Program-made: the position numbers and the translations under genes | Shown here: positions 1 through 14,300 of the stretch, in pieces | Numbering within the stretch: the first letter of the stretch is position 1 | Layout: each line of letters starts with the position of its first letter | Assembly: GCA_947561715.1 (NCBI GenBank) | Contig: OX387204.1 | Coordinates: 7,693,001-7,757,000, forward strand | Length of the DNA stretch: 64,000 nucleotides | Source: Ascidia mentula | Lineage: Eukaryota; Chordata; Ascidiacea; Phlebobranchia; Ascidiidae | Direction: 5' to 3' | Notes under the pieces: model-generated | What the model was told of the DNA's origin: nothing | Databases searched by the model: none | What the model saw: only the letters and a program-made list of their open reading frames with translations

Positions 1-2644
1 TTTGTCAGTGTTTTTCTTACCTTGTCGGACAGTTACGTCACAACTTGTGACGTGTTTACTTTTTGAGAGCTGTTACCAGGACGACGGTTTCTGATGTTGT
101 AAAGGTCTTTGGGTAAAACTTTTCAATGTCGAGCGACGCATTGTAAATATCGTTTCTTTTAACCTATTTTTGTACTTTTCACACAAAACCTGATGCCAAG
201 TTGATCCCCTTGTACGAAAGTTAGGACAGTTGCTACGAACGGGTTTTTTTGAACCCGACCATTTTGAACGTTGTAAATAGCAGGTTTTATCTAACTCGGG
301 AAAGCATCTGCCTTGTTGATTCTTAATATGCAGCAAGCCGACTCTAGTTAAAATCCTCGTTGTTATGTACATATTCATGTATTAGGTCCTTTTCAAGTGA
401 ATTTTTAGATCATTTACTTTGTAGTGATTGTGATGTAATAAAGAACATACTTCAATGATGGTCGTGTTCTCTAGTAGCCACTCCAGAATCGAGCAATTAA
501 AGGCCGCGGTCATTTGCCTGGGGCAAGCAGCCAACAAATTTAAATTTACTTTTCTAATTGCTCTCGACACACGAAGCGTGCCAAACATTTTTGATGCAAT
601 AGAATCTACCTGAAAATTTTGTCTACATTTATTACAAACACACAGAATACCACATGACCTAAGAAATGTCATAGGGGTATGTGACATACAACTCGAGTAT
701 GGCACATGTTTGAATTGCTGCATCATAACCTATAACAGGGTCTTGCCAGACGAAATTGGTTAAATACAATTTCCTTTATTTTTTTTGTGTGTCAGAAAGT
801 TCTTGAAAATTACCTGACAGCAACAACAACACAATGTGTGGTGAATTGTTTGTCATAAGAAACCCAATGAAATTACCCAAGCTAAGCAAAATTTGTGTGA
901 TTGCCCAACTGTCAAAGTATGGCGGTTTATTATCGTGTGGTGGCGCACTTGTTTCAAAAAGGAAGCTTACAAAACACACATTCAACCGCTATCGATTATA
1001 AGAAAACAATGATGCGTATCTTTTGCCGCCGAACGAAAAGTAACGCAGAAGTATAACTCATTCAATCGCCCCTGTCACATTTACTGCCTTGTTTGACAAT
1101 TAAACGGTGGTCATTATGGATATGCTTTGACAAGACAAATGTCCGAAGATATACATATGCAGTTATGGAAGAACAACATACTAAATCATCTGTGTTACAT
1201 TTACAATCATACGTAGTGATTAACAGGTAAACGTTTCAGGGCTGCCACTTGAAGCGCTGGGTGTATGGCTTTATAATCCTGTCGTTTAATAACGTATGAT
1301 TGACATTGTTGACGAAAGAAAATTTACTGGTGTTATTGAAATAATAAAAAGCAGGGGATAGTAGTTTTGGTTTGCGAGAAATGGGCAGTGGTTCAAAACC
1401 TATGCAAAAACGGGCGTCACTCACCAGTTAGAAGTACATATACAGCAATCTGCTGTTCATTGGAGACATCGGGGGATGCAAGCGAATGGAAACATGCGGT
1501 GTAATTCGGACTTTGAGATTAGGGCTACAAATTGGTCTAATCCGAGAACAATGCAAAGCAATTAGTTGCAGATACGGGTAGGACAACGCCCCTGATTTGA
1601 TGTATTGTGGCAAATCGACGCTCGATAATTGTTAAAATATGCTGGCACTTACGAAAGTCCACGCGTAACGTGTTGCTAAATTTGTAACAGTATAAATTTG
1701 CGGTTTAGTTAAGCGATCAAGAGCAACACCAGCAGAGTTCAAAGTAAAAAAAAAAGATTTGCATTGACAGGAAAAAATTAACCATCGTATACTATGGATA
1801 AGATTTCTTAAATAAGTAATGTTTTCATAACTATTTGGGACACACCAGCCGTTTAGTTCTTACCGGAACGGCGTTCAAGACCGCCCCGGCCTAATTTTAG
1901 CACTGACGGCACGCTTGAGGTATTTTTAATATGCGGTGTGAGAGTAAAAATTCGTGCAGGTGAAAGCTGAAAGTACCTGCAACAATTAGGCATGATTTTT
2001 TGTGGGAAAAAAGCGACAGAAATTTTAATTAGGACTTGTTTCTGATAGACGGAAGAGTTGAACTTCCAATTGCATTTTTTCTACCACCGTTAGATGTCGC
2101 CCCACCACCAAGCGACAAATACTCTTTTTCAGTCACGCTTCGTTAATTTTCAACGAGTCTAGGCCCCACGGGCAGCGTGAGAGATTTCATTCAGCACAGT
2201 GCGCGCCGGACGGCGGTGTTTGAACTAGCGCTCGCCGAACGAAGCACAGCAAGTGCCCATTGTACGAGCTGACTAGTACAGGCCTGTCAACATGCAGCTG
2301 CGCATTTAGCTTAGATTTCGAACCAGACAGACTATTTTTAAAATCGAACGCATTGTAGGTGCAGAGTGTTTTGAAGTTGTCTTCATACAACACGTCAGAT
2401 TTAGTCGTTCAACAGACGCGCACAGAATGAATAATATTAGAGATGGAAAAAGGAGGTATTATCATTTTAACATTTTGCTGCTTGTTGTGTAGAAGAATAC
2501 ATTATGTTAATGGAGTGTAGAGTTTGTCATAACGTACAGTTTATCGAGGGACTACAAAACTGTTACTAAGTATGCAATCGGGACCGTTGGCGTTTGTGAA
2601 TCACATTTTCGTGTTGTTGATCTGTTCGTACTCCACACGCGGAA
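1..2644. other. 5' flank of the FAT-type cadherin gene; no gene seen
   Basis: No exon or recognisable protein family was found on either strand; all open frames are short and resemble nothing I know. The promoter and 5' UTR of the cadherin gene should lie here, but I cannot place a start site. An in-frame TGA at 2618-2620 bounds the coding frame upstream. A TATA-like string near 1692 is over 900 bp from the ATG and is not supported as the promoter. Confidence 0.5.
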
Positions 2645-5325
2645 ATGGATAAGCTCAGCATTTTTGTAATTGTACTGTTGACCTTGGCTGTTCACGCCAC
2701 GTCGTCCCGCGAAGAGGAATTTACGTTCACCAGACCGCGGTATGAAGCGTCGGTACTGGAAAAGTCGGTTGGAATGGCGGCTGTGGAAAGCGACACGATG
2801 ATGGGAATGTGGCTGACTGACAGGACGAGGGGCGTGCGCTACAGTTTGCTCGGCGCCGACGCCAAATTCCAAGTTGACGCCAGGGTGGTGGGAAACTTTG
2901 TGTTTTTGGAATTGCGCACCAAGTCTTTAAACAGAGATTGCACTGTTCGGGTCCGCGCTCTGTCCCGCGACTCGTTCAACGAAACATTTTGCACTGTATC
3001 TGTACAAGTACGCGATATCAACGACTTCCAGCCACTGTTCCCGCCCCGGCCGTACGATGTATCAATTCCGGAGGATACGGCTATTGGCACGACCATCACT
3101 ACGGTGAAGGCCACCGACTCGGACAGCGACCCGAGCAACAGACGCTTTTACTACAGCATTTTGGACTTTACAAACAATTTTGCCATAGATCCAATTACTG
3201 GAGCGGTAAAGTTAACTGCTCCAGTTAATCATCTAACACAAGCAGTGCACTCGGTGCGAATCATCGCCCGAGATCGGAAGGCTGAGCTTTCAAGGACATC
3301 GAGACCCAAAGAAACAACACTCACTGTGACTGTAACTGCAGTAAATAAACATGCTCCTAGGGTGCTAGTGCGCGAGCAGCAAACGCCGTACAACTCGAGT
3401 TCTTCGGCGGACGATAGACTGGCGTACGGCAGCAGAGTGCATGCCATTCTCGTTGTAAGTGACCCAGACTCTGGGGACCACGGGCTAATCGAAATACCCC
3501 GTATTATGCAAAACAACGAATTTGCAGCTTACATGGCCGTTCAGCCGGGCAAGGTCGCTTCTGAATACTTACTGGTGTTGAACTACGTCCCACCGGGTAC
3601 TAGCGGACTTAAAAACGTTTTACTAAAAGTGTGCGATCGTGGAGACCCCCAGAAGTGCACCACAGTCACTGTACGCGTCAACCTGTACGACCAGGCGACC
3701 CTAATGCCTCAATTCAATGCAAGTTTGTTTGTGAAGTCTATAGATGAAGCCAGTCCTATTCACAGTCAAGTTGGGTTTGTGGAAGCGACCGTTCGTGATG
3801 TTCGACACAAAGCAAAGTTGCTGTACTCAATCGTGGATGGCGATCCAGATAGCGTGTTTCGAATCGACAGCCGTACGTCTCTCATCACGACCGCCAAGCG
3901 ACTGGACCGAACCAGCAGTTCAGAGTACGATCTAACGGTGGAGGCCAGCAACGCAAACCTTATCAGCGGCCCACTGCGCAGCAGAACACATGTTCGCATC
4001 GCTGTGGTTGACGCTAACGACCACGATCCGCGTTTCACCAGTAAATCGTATACCGCAAGCGTGATTGAAACAGCAGCCCCAGGTACGCGGGTAACTCAGG
4101 TGAACGCCGAAGATTTGGATTACGAAGAGAACGGGTTTGTCGTCTACAGCATTATACACCCTTATTCGAAACTGCCATTTCGAATCGATTCTTTCAACGG
4201 CACGATCACCACCACTTCGGCGCTCGATTACGATTCAATGGGTGGCGATAAGGTGTACGACATCCGGGTGCGGGCAAGAGATAGTGGAAGGCCATTCAGT
4301 CGAAAGAGCGAGACCCACGTTTTCGTGCAAGTGCGCAACGCCAATGACAACGCGCCCATGTTTACAAAGAGGGACTGCTCTGTGATGGTACCGAGCTCCA
4401 CCCGACCCGGATCACAATTACTGTTGCTTGGCTCCGTTGATGTGGATGCGAACTTGATCAGCTGCTCACTACAGAACACCAAGAAGGGTCGTTTCAGCAT
4501 CAACCCTGCTACATGCAGCATCACGTTGAATAAGAGCTTTTCGTCGGTCCGAATAGGGACGAAGTACGTGTTGTTGGTTACCGCCTCGGATGGGAAGTTC
4601 GAATCCGTTCCAGTGGTGGTAAATATAACAGTAACCGCTTCCGGGAATATTGAGAAGAGGTGCGAGGATTCCGAGGCGCTACAGGAGTACTTGGATAACC
4701 TTAATCGGCAATTGTCGCGAACGAAAGACACCCACAGCAACGTTAACCGCACATCGGATCTACCGAATACATTCAAACCTGCAATTTCAAGTAGAACCGC
4801 ACTCATGCGCGTAACGATTCCAGAGGACACCGATATTGGCACTAAGGTGTACAGGATCCGAGCTATAGACAGGGACACTGGTTTTAACGGTCAACTTTGG
4901 TACACCATTGTGGCTGGCAACGTGGATAGCTGCTTTTCGGTTGACCCTGGAAATGGAGTGATTCGTCTTGTCCGCTCATTGGATCGCGAAACCAGGTCGA
5001 GCTACAACTTATCAGTGTCGGTGAGTGACATGGGGACACCACCAAGGTCCTCGAAAGCCATTGTACGGTTTAAGGTCGGTGACGTCAACGATAACGCGCC
5101 GACTTTTGACAAGGGTAGCTACAGTTTTACCATTGCCGAAAACGCACCCATTGGCACAGTGATTGAACAAAAAGTTTGGGCCCATGATGTGGATGAAGGT
5201 GAAAATGCGAGGATCCACTACTCGCTCGTCAACGATATTGGTGGTAGTGTGTTTTCCATAAACCCGATTACTGGATATATTAACGTGACAGGCACATTGG
5301 ATAGAGAAAGGAAACAGGAATACAG
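2645..5325 (+). CDS. FAT1: FAT exon 1: signal peptide and cadherin repeats 1-8 (part)
   Basis: Large first coding exon of 2,681 bp, as in vertebrate FAT genes. A hydrophobic leader of about 20 residues is followed by repeats ending in DIND, NKHAP, LYDQA, DANDHDP, NANDNAP and DVNDNAP. Repeats 2 and 3 have degenerate terminal motifs. Between repeats 6 and 7 lies a roughly 45-residue polar, helix-like insert containing Cys673, which human FAT1 also has at this place. The donor is ACAG|gtacg after 5325, phase 2; the frame would otherwise run to a stop in the 144-bp intron. Confidence 0.95.
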
Positions 5326-8300
5326 GTACGAAAAAACGCTTGTTCATATTATCTTGAGTCAAGTTTTTGTTTTTTATTCGCAAAAAGCGTTTTGTAGTTG
5401 TGATATTACTTTCCTATGTAATTAAGATTAGATAAACCTAAAGATACATGATACCAATGTTTTGCGCAGCCTCAAAATCATCGCAACCGACAGTTCCGCT
5501 GGCCACCCCCTCAGCTCATCGGTCAAAGTGCAGATCCGGATTGAAGATATCAACGACAACGCGCCCAAGTTCTACAAGTCCTCTTACAACGTGCGCGTCG
5601 CCGAGGATCTGCCGACCGGCACTGTGCTGTTTTGGCTACAAGCGCACGATCCTGATTTCGGGGCGAATGGTGAACTGACCTACTCCTTCACAGACGGACA
5701 TACCAGCAAGCGAGATCGCAAACCCAGATTCGCTGTCGACCCGCGCACTGGCGCAGTGCGACTTGTACACAAACTTGACTTCCGCACCCAGAGTCGGTAC
5801 AACGTGATGGCGCGAGTTCGCGATACACAGGCTTCTTTTTCTGTGTGTTATCTCGAAATCAGCGTCCTCCCGGAGAACAGGAATTTGAACGCCCCGTATT
5901 TCGAGCCACGGACTATTAGTTTTAATGTGCGCGAGAACGCCGACGTGGACACTGTGGTCGGTGCGGTTTCGGCCGTGGACAAGGACTTACAGGATCCGGA
6001 ACGAGATATTGGATATTACATCACTGGCGGAACGGGACGTGGCGTATTCCGAATTGATCAGACAACAGGTAAAGGCAATGTTTTGTTAACCAATTCGTGT
6101 TACAAAAATCTACCACAGCACATTTATATACCAGCACGTTATCTCTGGGTTTAGCTTCTTTCGCCCTAACCTACGAATTTCACTGCGTAGGGTCGCCTTA
6201 CGATTACAGGCAATCATTCAATTTTCCCCCCGTGACGTAAACGCGGTCGCGACACAAAAGCACGGCATTAGGCCCCGAGCTCAGGTTGTTTTTGTTCAGG
6301 CGTCTATTGTTGGCTTAGGCGGCGATAACTTTAACCCCAAGAGCCCGCGTCGATCCACTGTTTATGTGGAGAGGCGAGAAACAGTCGAAGCGCGAACCCG
6401 GCTTCACCTTTGCCCGGACCGATCAATTCCAAGCGGCCAACAATTTAATCATATGCGCGCGCGGTTTCGGCTCAGTGTAACCGAATCCTCAAGCGTACGT
6501 TTCTCTTGTCTATCCTTACTGAGAGGCCTGCCTGGATTCGGCGAAGCGGCGTTTTCAGCCCTGAATTCTAATCTCCGCGATTAACGACAATTGGTCAGGT
6601 AAATGCGCCACTCCTTTCAGCCTTTGGCTCGCACCGGGTGGCTCAGTTGATCGCGCTCTGTGCTGAAAACGGAGGAATCTTTTGTCCGGTGGTCCCACCA
6701 TGCCGTAATCGGATCTCGGTTCGTTAGCGCTCTGCATTGATCGTTAACTCAAGCAACTTGTTGAGATCGGTCCGTTTCGACAGCAACACTCGTAATGCGA
6801 CACCCGTCGTTTCGAAAACGCTTCGTTTCTCGACGTTCGATTAACAAACGATCGACATAGTTTTCGCGACAGTTTTGCAAAGTTCGTCCCCTGAGGTTTC
6901 CTATCGGGTCTGCTAATTAGCCGAGCCGTCGTCGCTTTAAGTCACCCACAGTAGAAATGGAAATATCCGTCTTCCCAGGTAAATCGAAATTCTTTCCAAC
7001 AAGAAATCTGGGTCCAATATGGATTCCATTATACCAGGTGGTTTGAATGCCAACAGCGCGACATGCAGTTCATAGGTCGCGGCCACGCACAAAGGCCTGC
7101 GCTAATCTAAATCAGGCGCGTCGTGTTGCAATCAATGATTTGACACTGTGTCCTGTCAGCATTATCGATTCCCCTTCAAGTGTTGATTGTCGAGTTGATC
7201 AAGGGCTCCGGTGTCCGTATCGAAGTGTGGAAACATGACAGGGAAAATTATTAACAACGACTCAACTCAGACAGGTTTATTGATAAGTAGGGGGCCCGAA
7301 ACGTTCTTTGTGTTCGCCAGGACCTGCTTTCTGTCAGCAGGCTTTGGCGTCCGCTAATTGCACGATAAGGTCCAGCCACGTTGTCTCGACCCAACCCATT
7401 GCAGGGGCCAATGCAGGGCATATTTCATACCAATGACCAATCACATAACTGGTCACCATTTGCCAAACGTGTTTAGACAGATGTTGAGTCCACTTAATTT
7501 TCGATCCCACGGTTTCGAGCGTCGCTGTTGTGATAACCATCATATAAGAGGGTGGCCTGTACCGCACGGTCGACTGGACCGAATGCTGTTCCAATGGACG
7601 ATGACCCTTCAACGCGGTATAGCGAGAACCAAATGTTTAAATAACGAAATCATCGAGGTTGCATCAGGGCCGAAGAGGGTCTTGAGTCTATTTTTTGATT
7701 TTAGTGCTTTCGAAACCCGTGACGACTTAAAGGCAGCGGTCAGTAGGGCGAGGCTTCCGAACATTGCGTGATAGAGACCCCTTGGCGGAATGTGACTTCT
7801 GAGACAACGAATGCAAGACAATTGTTGACGTCACGCGCCTTGGAGCGTCATTTCAAATCCTTGCTAATTGAAGCGCCTCGTGTGTGTGTCGCATAGCGTG
7901 TCAAACCAACCCGACCGATAACTTGACTTAATACGTTCGTTGTGGGAAGATGATTGCTATATTTTATTGTCGTCCAATTCATTAATTATTTACAACCCGA
8001 TTAAGAGGCAAAGTCATTGTTAAAAATTGCGCTATCGGCAAACCCAACGTGTTATTGCTGCAAGTTGTTGGTGCAACGCAACCTCTGAAGCACCGAAAAC
8101 CAAAAACTCTCTTGGTTACGTGCCTCATTTTCTGGGAACCAAGATTGTCTTCTGATTTCTTCGCCTCAATCGAAGTGTGGGTTGTGCCAGTCGGACCTCA
8201 TAAGCCTGACGCCGAAATCTTTCGCACTCCTTCCAACAACACACCCTGTCGTGGGCACGGATTCCGATATATTGTGTCGATGTTCTCAACCCAAACACTC

Positions 8301-11300
8301 CTTTCACACAGAATTAGCCTTTAGACGTCCTCGACTTAAAAGCGCGGGCGTTGGGCGAGGGAGCTTGTACATGAAGAACACTGTTATAACCTCCACCTAT
8401 GCATCTACCAGGATGGCGGTAACACTGCCCGGCGGCAAAATCCCTTGTTTGTCTAAGATCACTCGCATTGCGGGCAAGGGGACGTGCAGGAGCGTCCGGG
8501 TATTTGCATCCTCTCGACTTACATGTCGCCCGCTGTCCCTTGCGGGTGGCTTCGCTTGTTTATGTGTTGGATTTGCGCGGTATCCGTTTACTAAATCCAC
8601 GCCGCCCGGCTGATTGATATCGATGGCCCTCGGCCCGGCCTGCATCGCCCGTACAATAGGCCCATTACCTGCTGTCCGATTGTCCACCATTGTGCTTGGG
8701 CCACTGCGATTGCTGCCCGCGAGTGGCCCACACATCGCGACCCTGCCACTTGGCTACTAGATTGATCGAACCATCATTATTTGCCTTTCCATTGTTGAAA
8801 TCTGGGGTTGGCCGAGCGACGGCCGGCGTTGAGCAAATAAGACTTTTTGTTCATGCGATGCGGGTTTCGGCCATGTTTGGTGTAGGTTGGTAGATCGCAA
8901 TCTCGTATACATTTTTATCAACGTTTTAAATGCGTTTCCGCAAACTTTCAACACTTCTCGCTTATTGGGGTTGCTGCCTTGCCTTGAAGCTCGTAACACC
9001 TGACCAGGTGTGTTTACCAATATATCGAGTGTCCCCATTCAGTGCACGTGCAAAATCGCTGTATAGGTGATTACTGAGTGGATATACCCAATATTGCGGT
9101 TTGTGCGATTTTCGCCATTTACTACTTGTGGAATGCCCTTGGATGTCAACGTTTAGGTCATATATTTGTTTTTTCTCTTCCTACATTATATCAACAGTGC
9201 AGCTGCTGTTAGGGAAACCGCATCGACACGCTTGAGCAAGTTTCAAGTGTCCCTAATCGCAAGGCACACTGCCGTCTGCCCGTTTTGTTGCTTTTCTTTA
9301 ACGGGCCTGTAAGCGAATATCCAACATGTTATCGTACTACGACTTAGTGCTTTCTCAAATGGCAACTTGTGCTTCGCCGGGCAAGGAATCCACCAGCCGG
9401 CAATTTTTAGAAGGTCCCTTGGCTTGCGTCTACAGATAATCGCTACCTTGTTCGGATCCTGTTTGCTTGAAAATCCTTGCGAACAGAAAGTGTTGTCCTG
9501 GAAAGGTTTTCACTTACAATAGTGTTTTCTGAAACAAAGTCCTGAAATATTTTGCACTTTGCTGGCAAGCATATGTTTCAAAGCAGCCATAAAAAGCCAA
9601 GAAAGTTATACGGTCACAAACTTTTAAAGTAATATTGTCAGCAGTTAACCTTTCCAAGCCCATGTTTGAATGGCTTTTATTTAAAAAAAAACGGGGTTGT
9701 CTTGTTTAAAAACTGCGCCAGAACAACACAACATGTACCAAAATTCCAATCTCTTTATCTTATTTGCGCTTGACGGGCGAGCAAAAATTTAACGCTGTTC
9801 CTTCGTTTTTGACACAGGTACTATTTATACAACCCGGTCTCTGGACCGCGAGACGCAGCGTTACTATTGGCTAAACATCGAGGCCAAGGACCGAGCACCT
9901 CTTCCATTGTCCGGCCACGCGTTTGTGCTTGTTGAGGTTACAGACATCAACGACAATGTCCCAATGCCTGATCAGCCTGTATACTATGCAAGGTTGGTAT
10001 CTAGTTAATAAAAATGTTACAAATGGTATTTTATTCCTACCTTTTCTTGGTATTTAGCATCGAGGAAAACAGTCCACAGGGGAGCGTTGTGACCACAATC
10101 AATGTCACGGATAAAGATGGCGGCCCGGACGAGATATTGAGATACACATTCACAACACCAAACGAAATTTTTAGGATCGACGGACGCACCGGTAAGAATT
10201 CCTTGTTTTGGTTCGGTCAGTAGACATACAAGTGGTTTAGGAAACTCGAATTCAATGCTGTACGCCATTTTGGCGCGTTTTGAAGTCGAGGGTAATCCGG
10301 TTTTCTGCTTTGCAACCACAGTATCGCATTGCGCTGCCAGCTGCGTTAAGTCGACGCGATTAAGGACAGCGTTCTCTTGCGGTTGTTTTCACGTCGCTTG
10401 TTCCCCAATCCTGTACTTTTTGCAAGACCTTACGACCCCTACAGATGCATTTAACCAACGCGCGAACATTTCAATTGTTTTTCTCCCGAACCTGATTGTG
10501 TATCCGTAACACCACACACTTGACACCGCGCGCACTCCCTTTCGGCTGCGTTGAACTTGTACGTGAGACAAAGGCTTTTCCACCTCGTCAGGGTAATGTT
10601 ACCAGCGTTGGGGGCCTTCACGGGGCGGCGGTAATCCAAAAGTCGTACCCTTAGTTGCATTAGCAGGAAAAGCTGTCGTGCATTTGTCAGGAAAAATTGT
10701 TATCATTCGTTTTGCCCTGTTATTTATAAGTGGGAAGCAGCAAATATTTATCCATTGTGTTACGTTTGTTTAAATAGAGGCAAAGGGGCGTTGTCGTTAC
10801 TATATTTCCGGTGTATTGTTATCTAATATCGTTTGGCAGATTCGCTTTAATGAATAAATTAAGCGGAGGCAAGTGTTAGCTTTCATAACGGACTCTCTCC
10901 AATTTCGTTTATGGATCCGTTTTCCAACAAGACTTAATGTATCGAACGCCCTGTAAACAACGGCGGCTTTAATTAGGCGCGTTGCTTTCGAGGCATAGAA
11001 CAGATCGGACAAAGGCGAGATATCCCTCGTCATCGACGCGGTTCGTCGCTCGACAAATCGACACAGGCATATTCCAACAAACCAATTCACAAACTCGTGC
11101 CTTTGTTCGACGTATGTAACGTAATCCTGACATGGAGAGGAGCTTTCAAATTATGACGATATGTTCGTCATTGTGTTATGCCGCCTTAGGAACAAAGCTT
11201 CACAATCCTTCACACCGCCCACCGACTTGTTAAGCGCATGTTTGTTGACGTTAACCTGTGGTAAACTGCGCCAGGCCCGCCCCGAGGTTGAATGATCGGC

Positions 11301-14300
11301 GTGTTGCGATCCATTCAGATCGCTATGAACTTGCAGCGTTTTTAATTAGACGCTTTTGGACCAAAATGTGCCGTTGGCAAATTGTTCTTACCGGCTGCAT
11401 TCACCCTTCCCTCTTTCTTGTTTCAATGATCACCTGCTTCGTATAACGTGGCGATCGCGCGGTTCCTTTTAATTAAGGTCTTGGCGACGTGTTGCAATCA
11501 TAACAAGACCGCCACGCGAGCCCACAGGGTGAAGGGGACGCGAAGGGAAATTGTGTTGTTAGACAGTTGTTTTGAAAATGTTTTACCGCACTTTGTTGCA
11601 TACACGAGTGCCAAGGTTTGCTCATTGGTTAACTTGTGAAATTAAACTTAAATCAGTACTTTTTTGAAACAGAACTGTAAGTGGTATTACGAAATTTTGT
11701 TACGAAAGCAAACCGGCGTTTACAATATTTACACTACACACAAAACCACGAAAAAGACCAATTAATACAAGCCGCAATCTATTTCAAACTTCAATACCAG
11801 GCCTATATCTACACCTACCCTCGTCACGGATTTAATTCGCAATATGTTTTATTAGCATGTCAGTTGGGGTCGACCCTCCGTCGTGTCAAATCTCCTCTTT
11901 ATTGCCTTCCAAGCCATCTGCTACCATCGGTTAGGCAGTCTTTTGCCCGCGTCGACCGGCATCTCCAGGTGTTATCAGCATCGCGCTGCGCCTGTTTGCC
12001 TAACATCGCCTGCTGGCGTTGTTCGCATACCAGACAAATTAATATTTTCTCGCACCCTCAGCCAGGGGAGGCAAAACAACCGCCTACCGAAACAAAGAGC
12101 ACGTAGGGAGTAACTGTGGATGGCCCATTGCCTTTCGCTAATCCGTACCCATCCTTCAGCGATTGTTGGCCCAGATAGCTTCCAAACGTTTTGTTTGAAA
12201 GCCCGCGTTTGATGAATGGTCTAATAAACGACCTGTTTGTATTGAGGTAAATTTTTGCGCCCGGGCACTGCGAAAGTGCCCCGGAAACGAGTGTTAACCC
12301 AATTTACCCGTCACCGGTTCGTCACACTTTACCCTCCGTGCCACTTTTAAACAGTGAGTGCTGCTCAATAAGTTCGTGGTCGGTTGTGTTTTGGTTGCTT
12401 TTAGTGAATGTCAGAGGTTCTTAAATGGGATTAAATTTGCCCACCCGGGGGGAAATTTCTTCCATCAAGGTGTGATTTTGTACTCATCAAGGTGTTATCA
12501 CAAGCTGAACCGTTACATTAACTACTTTGTAAAATAGTTTGCTCAAAATGTACTTCTTGCTCTACGCGTTGGACCGTAAAGTGCTTTAATAGCGTGCATG
12601 CCCCCAGAAGCGACCTATAGAAACAAGCACTAAAACAAACATACATGCCGCCCAGATCAATTGCGTCTGACCGTCATGAGTCGAAGCTAATGGGCTTTGA
12701 GCTTATCAAAGAGCGTACGCGCACGCTAGGGCAAGGGGTCGGCTTTGTCGCACAATCGCGGTCATGATCCCAAGGGAGCAGATCTCCGGTCGTTTACTTC
12801 CTAATACACGTTCACGTCTGCTCCACCCCCTGTAATCAGCGCTATGTCAGCGGTTCGAGATAGGTTGGGCAAACAGTGCAGATGACCGCGCAGCAAAAGC
12901 ACATCAGCTGACATTGCGACAGGTCCGCTTGTTTTTTCAACGCCTGCCACCACGGTTAAGCAAACGTTACGTGCATCGTCACTGCGCCGCGTCTATTCTC
13001 TTTCTACATTTCTAATGCCAGACAGAGGTCCCGCAGCCTTTTTCTGGTTACGCAACGTGTGTGTCATATACCTTGTCCGTCGGCGCCGTTCAAACAAATA
13101 ATGGGGTCGGAATAAGAGTCCATACCTCTCCAAATGTACCGCGCATCGATTTGCGGGCTCGCTGTCGAGTTCAGTATTCATCGTTCATCGATCGCATTCG
13201 CGTCTGCAAGCCCCCGTAGACTTACCTATGCATTCTCTTACGTAATCGGCTAAAAATATACGATCGGTCTGTTTGGCCCTTGCCAGCCTGGATCGCTTTC
13301 TGCGGCTCGGTGATTAGAAGACGTCGGTTAGCCTTTTCGCCCCTGTCTCGCCAGGTGCGGTTAACAATGTCAGTAGCCCAGCAGCACCAGCGTTTACCCT
13401 GTCCAATTGATAAATTTTTGCCGTGACCTTTTGGTAAAATAACAATTTCGGTCATGAAGTGCGCGAAAGTGTTTCAGAAGGATCTAGTTTTTGTTTTTGT
13501 TGATTGCTAGGTTTCCCCTCTTTGTATATAAAGCGACCTGTTTACGTACGTTTCCAGATTTTATCCAACCAAGCACATGTTCGTAAAACTGTCAATGCCG
13601 TCCGCTATATGTGAGTGAACATTTTGGGAGTAAATTGCTTCCGTTGTACTTGCTTGGCTACCTACGTTGCTTTAATTAAATTCGTATTCTGTTGCCGTTT
13701 TACGATCGGTCGTTGAAGCCTGTGACGCAACTGCTAGTTGCGGATGACAAAAGCTCTTGCGCCGCACTTTGTCAATTTACAGCCATCGTCCTTGTTTTGT
13801 TTCCGAGTCCTCAAACCTCGTTTGATCTCCTACGGCATTGCCACCAAGCAAACACATGCTGCGTCCGTCTCTCCACATAAAGCTTGTTAAAATTTATCAT
13901 GCGTATAGTTACACTTTCTTTCCTGCGGATACAATCTAATTATCTCATGCGCGACCCGACTTAAAAGTTTATTGCGAAACACCAACGGGCCCTATTGTGT
14001 ACTTTATTCCCATTAACGATCACTTACTGATTCATTGGCGACATTACACAGGTTATGTGGTGCTGCTAGGTTACCAACTGTCGCATTCGAATATATTTAA
14101 CGTGTGGTTTTTTGTTCAAACACAGTTTAGCATGGTTTGCAGATAGTTTTCTACGCGCTTCGATGGGGTAAGGGCTTGTTTGCGATGTATTGCGCAACTG
14201 AAGGAAATCTGGTGTTTGGTGAAGTGAATGTGGGGTTTTTCATATATTTTAACCAATTATCGTGAGGGTGCATTTTGTGCTATAATTCCAACAGTGCATA

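Noticed and set aside
2300..2335. tRNA B-box-like GGTTCGAAATC on the minus strand
   Set aside because: No A-box or acceptor-stem pairing at the proper distance.
3628..3655. Arg-Gly-Asp in cadherin repeat 3 as an integrin site
   Set aside because: It is part of the usual cadherin DRGDP-type turn, seen in many repeats of this superfamily.
4228..4878. 216-codon minus-strand open frame opposite FAT exon 1
   Set aside because: Shadow of the strongly biased cadherin coding frame on the + strand; no family resemblance.
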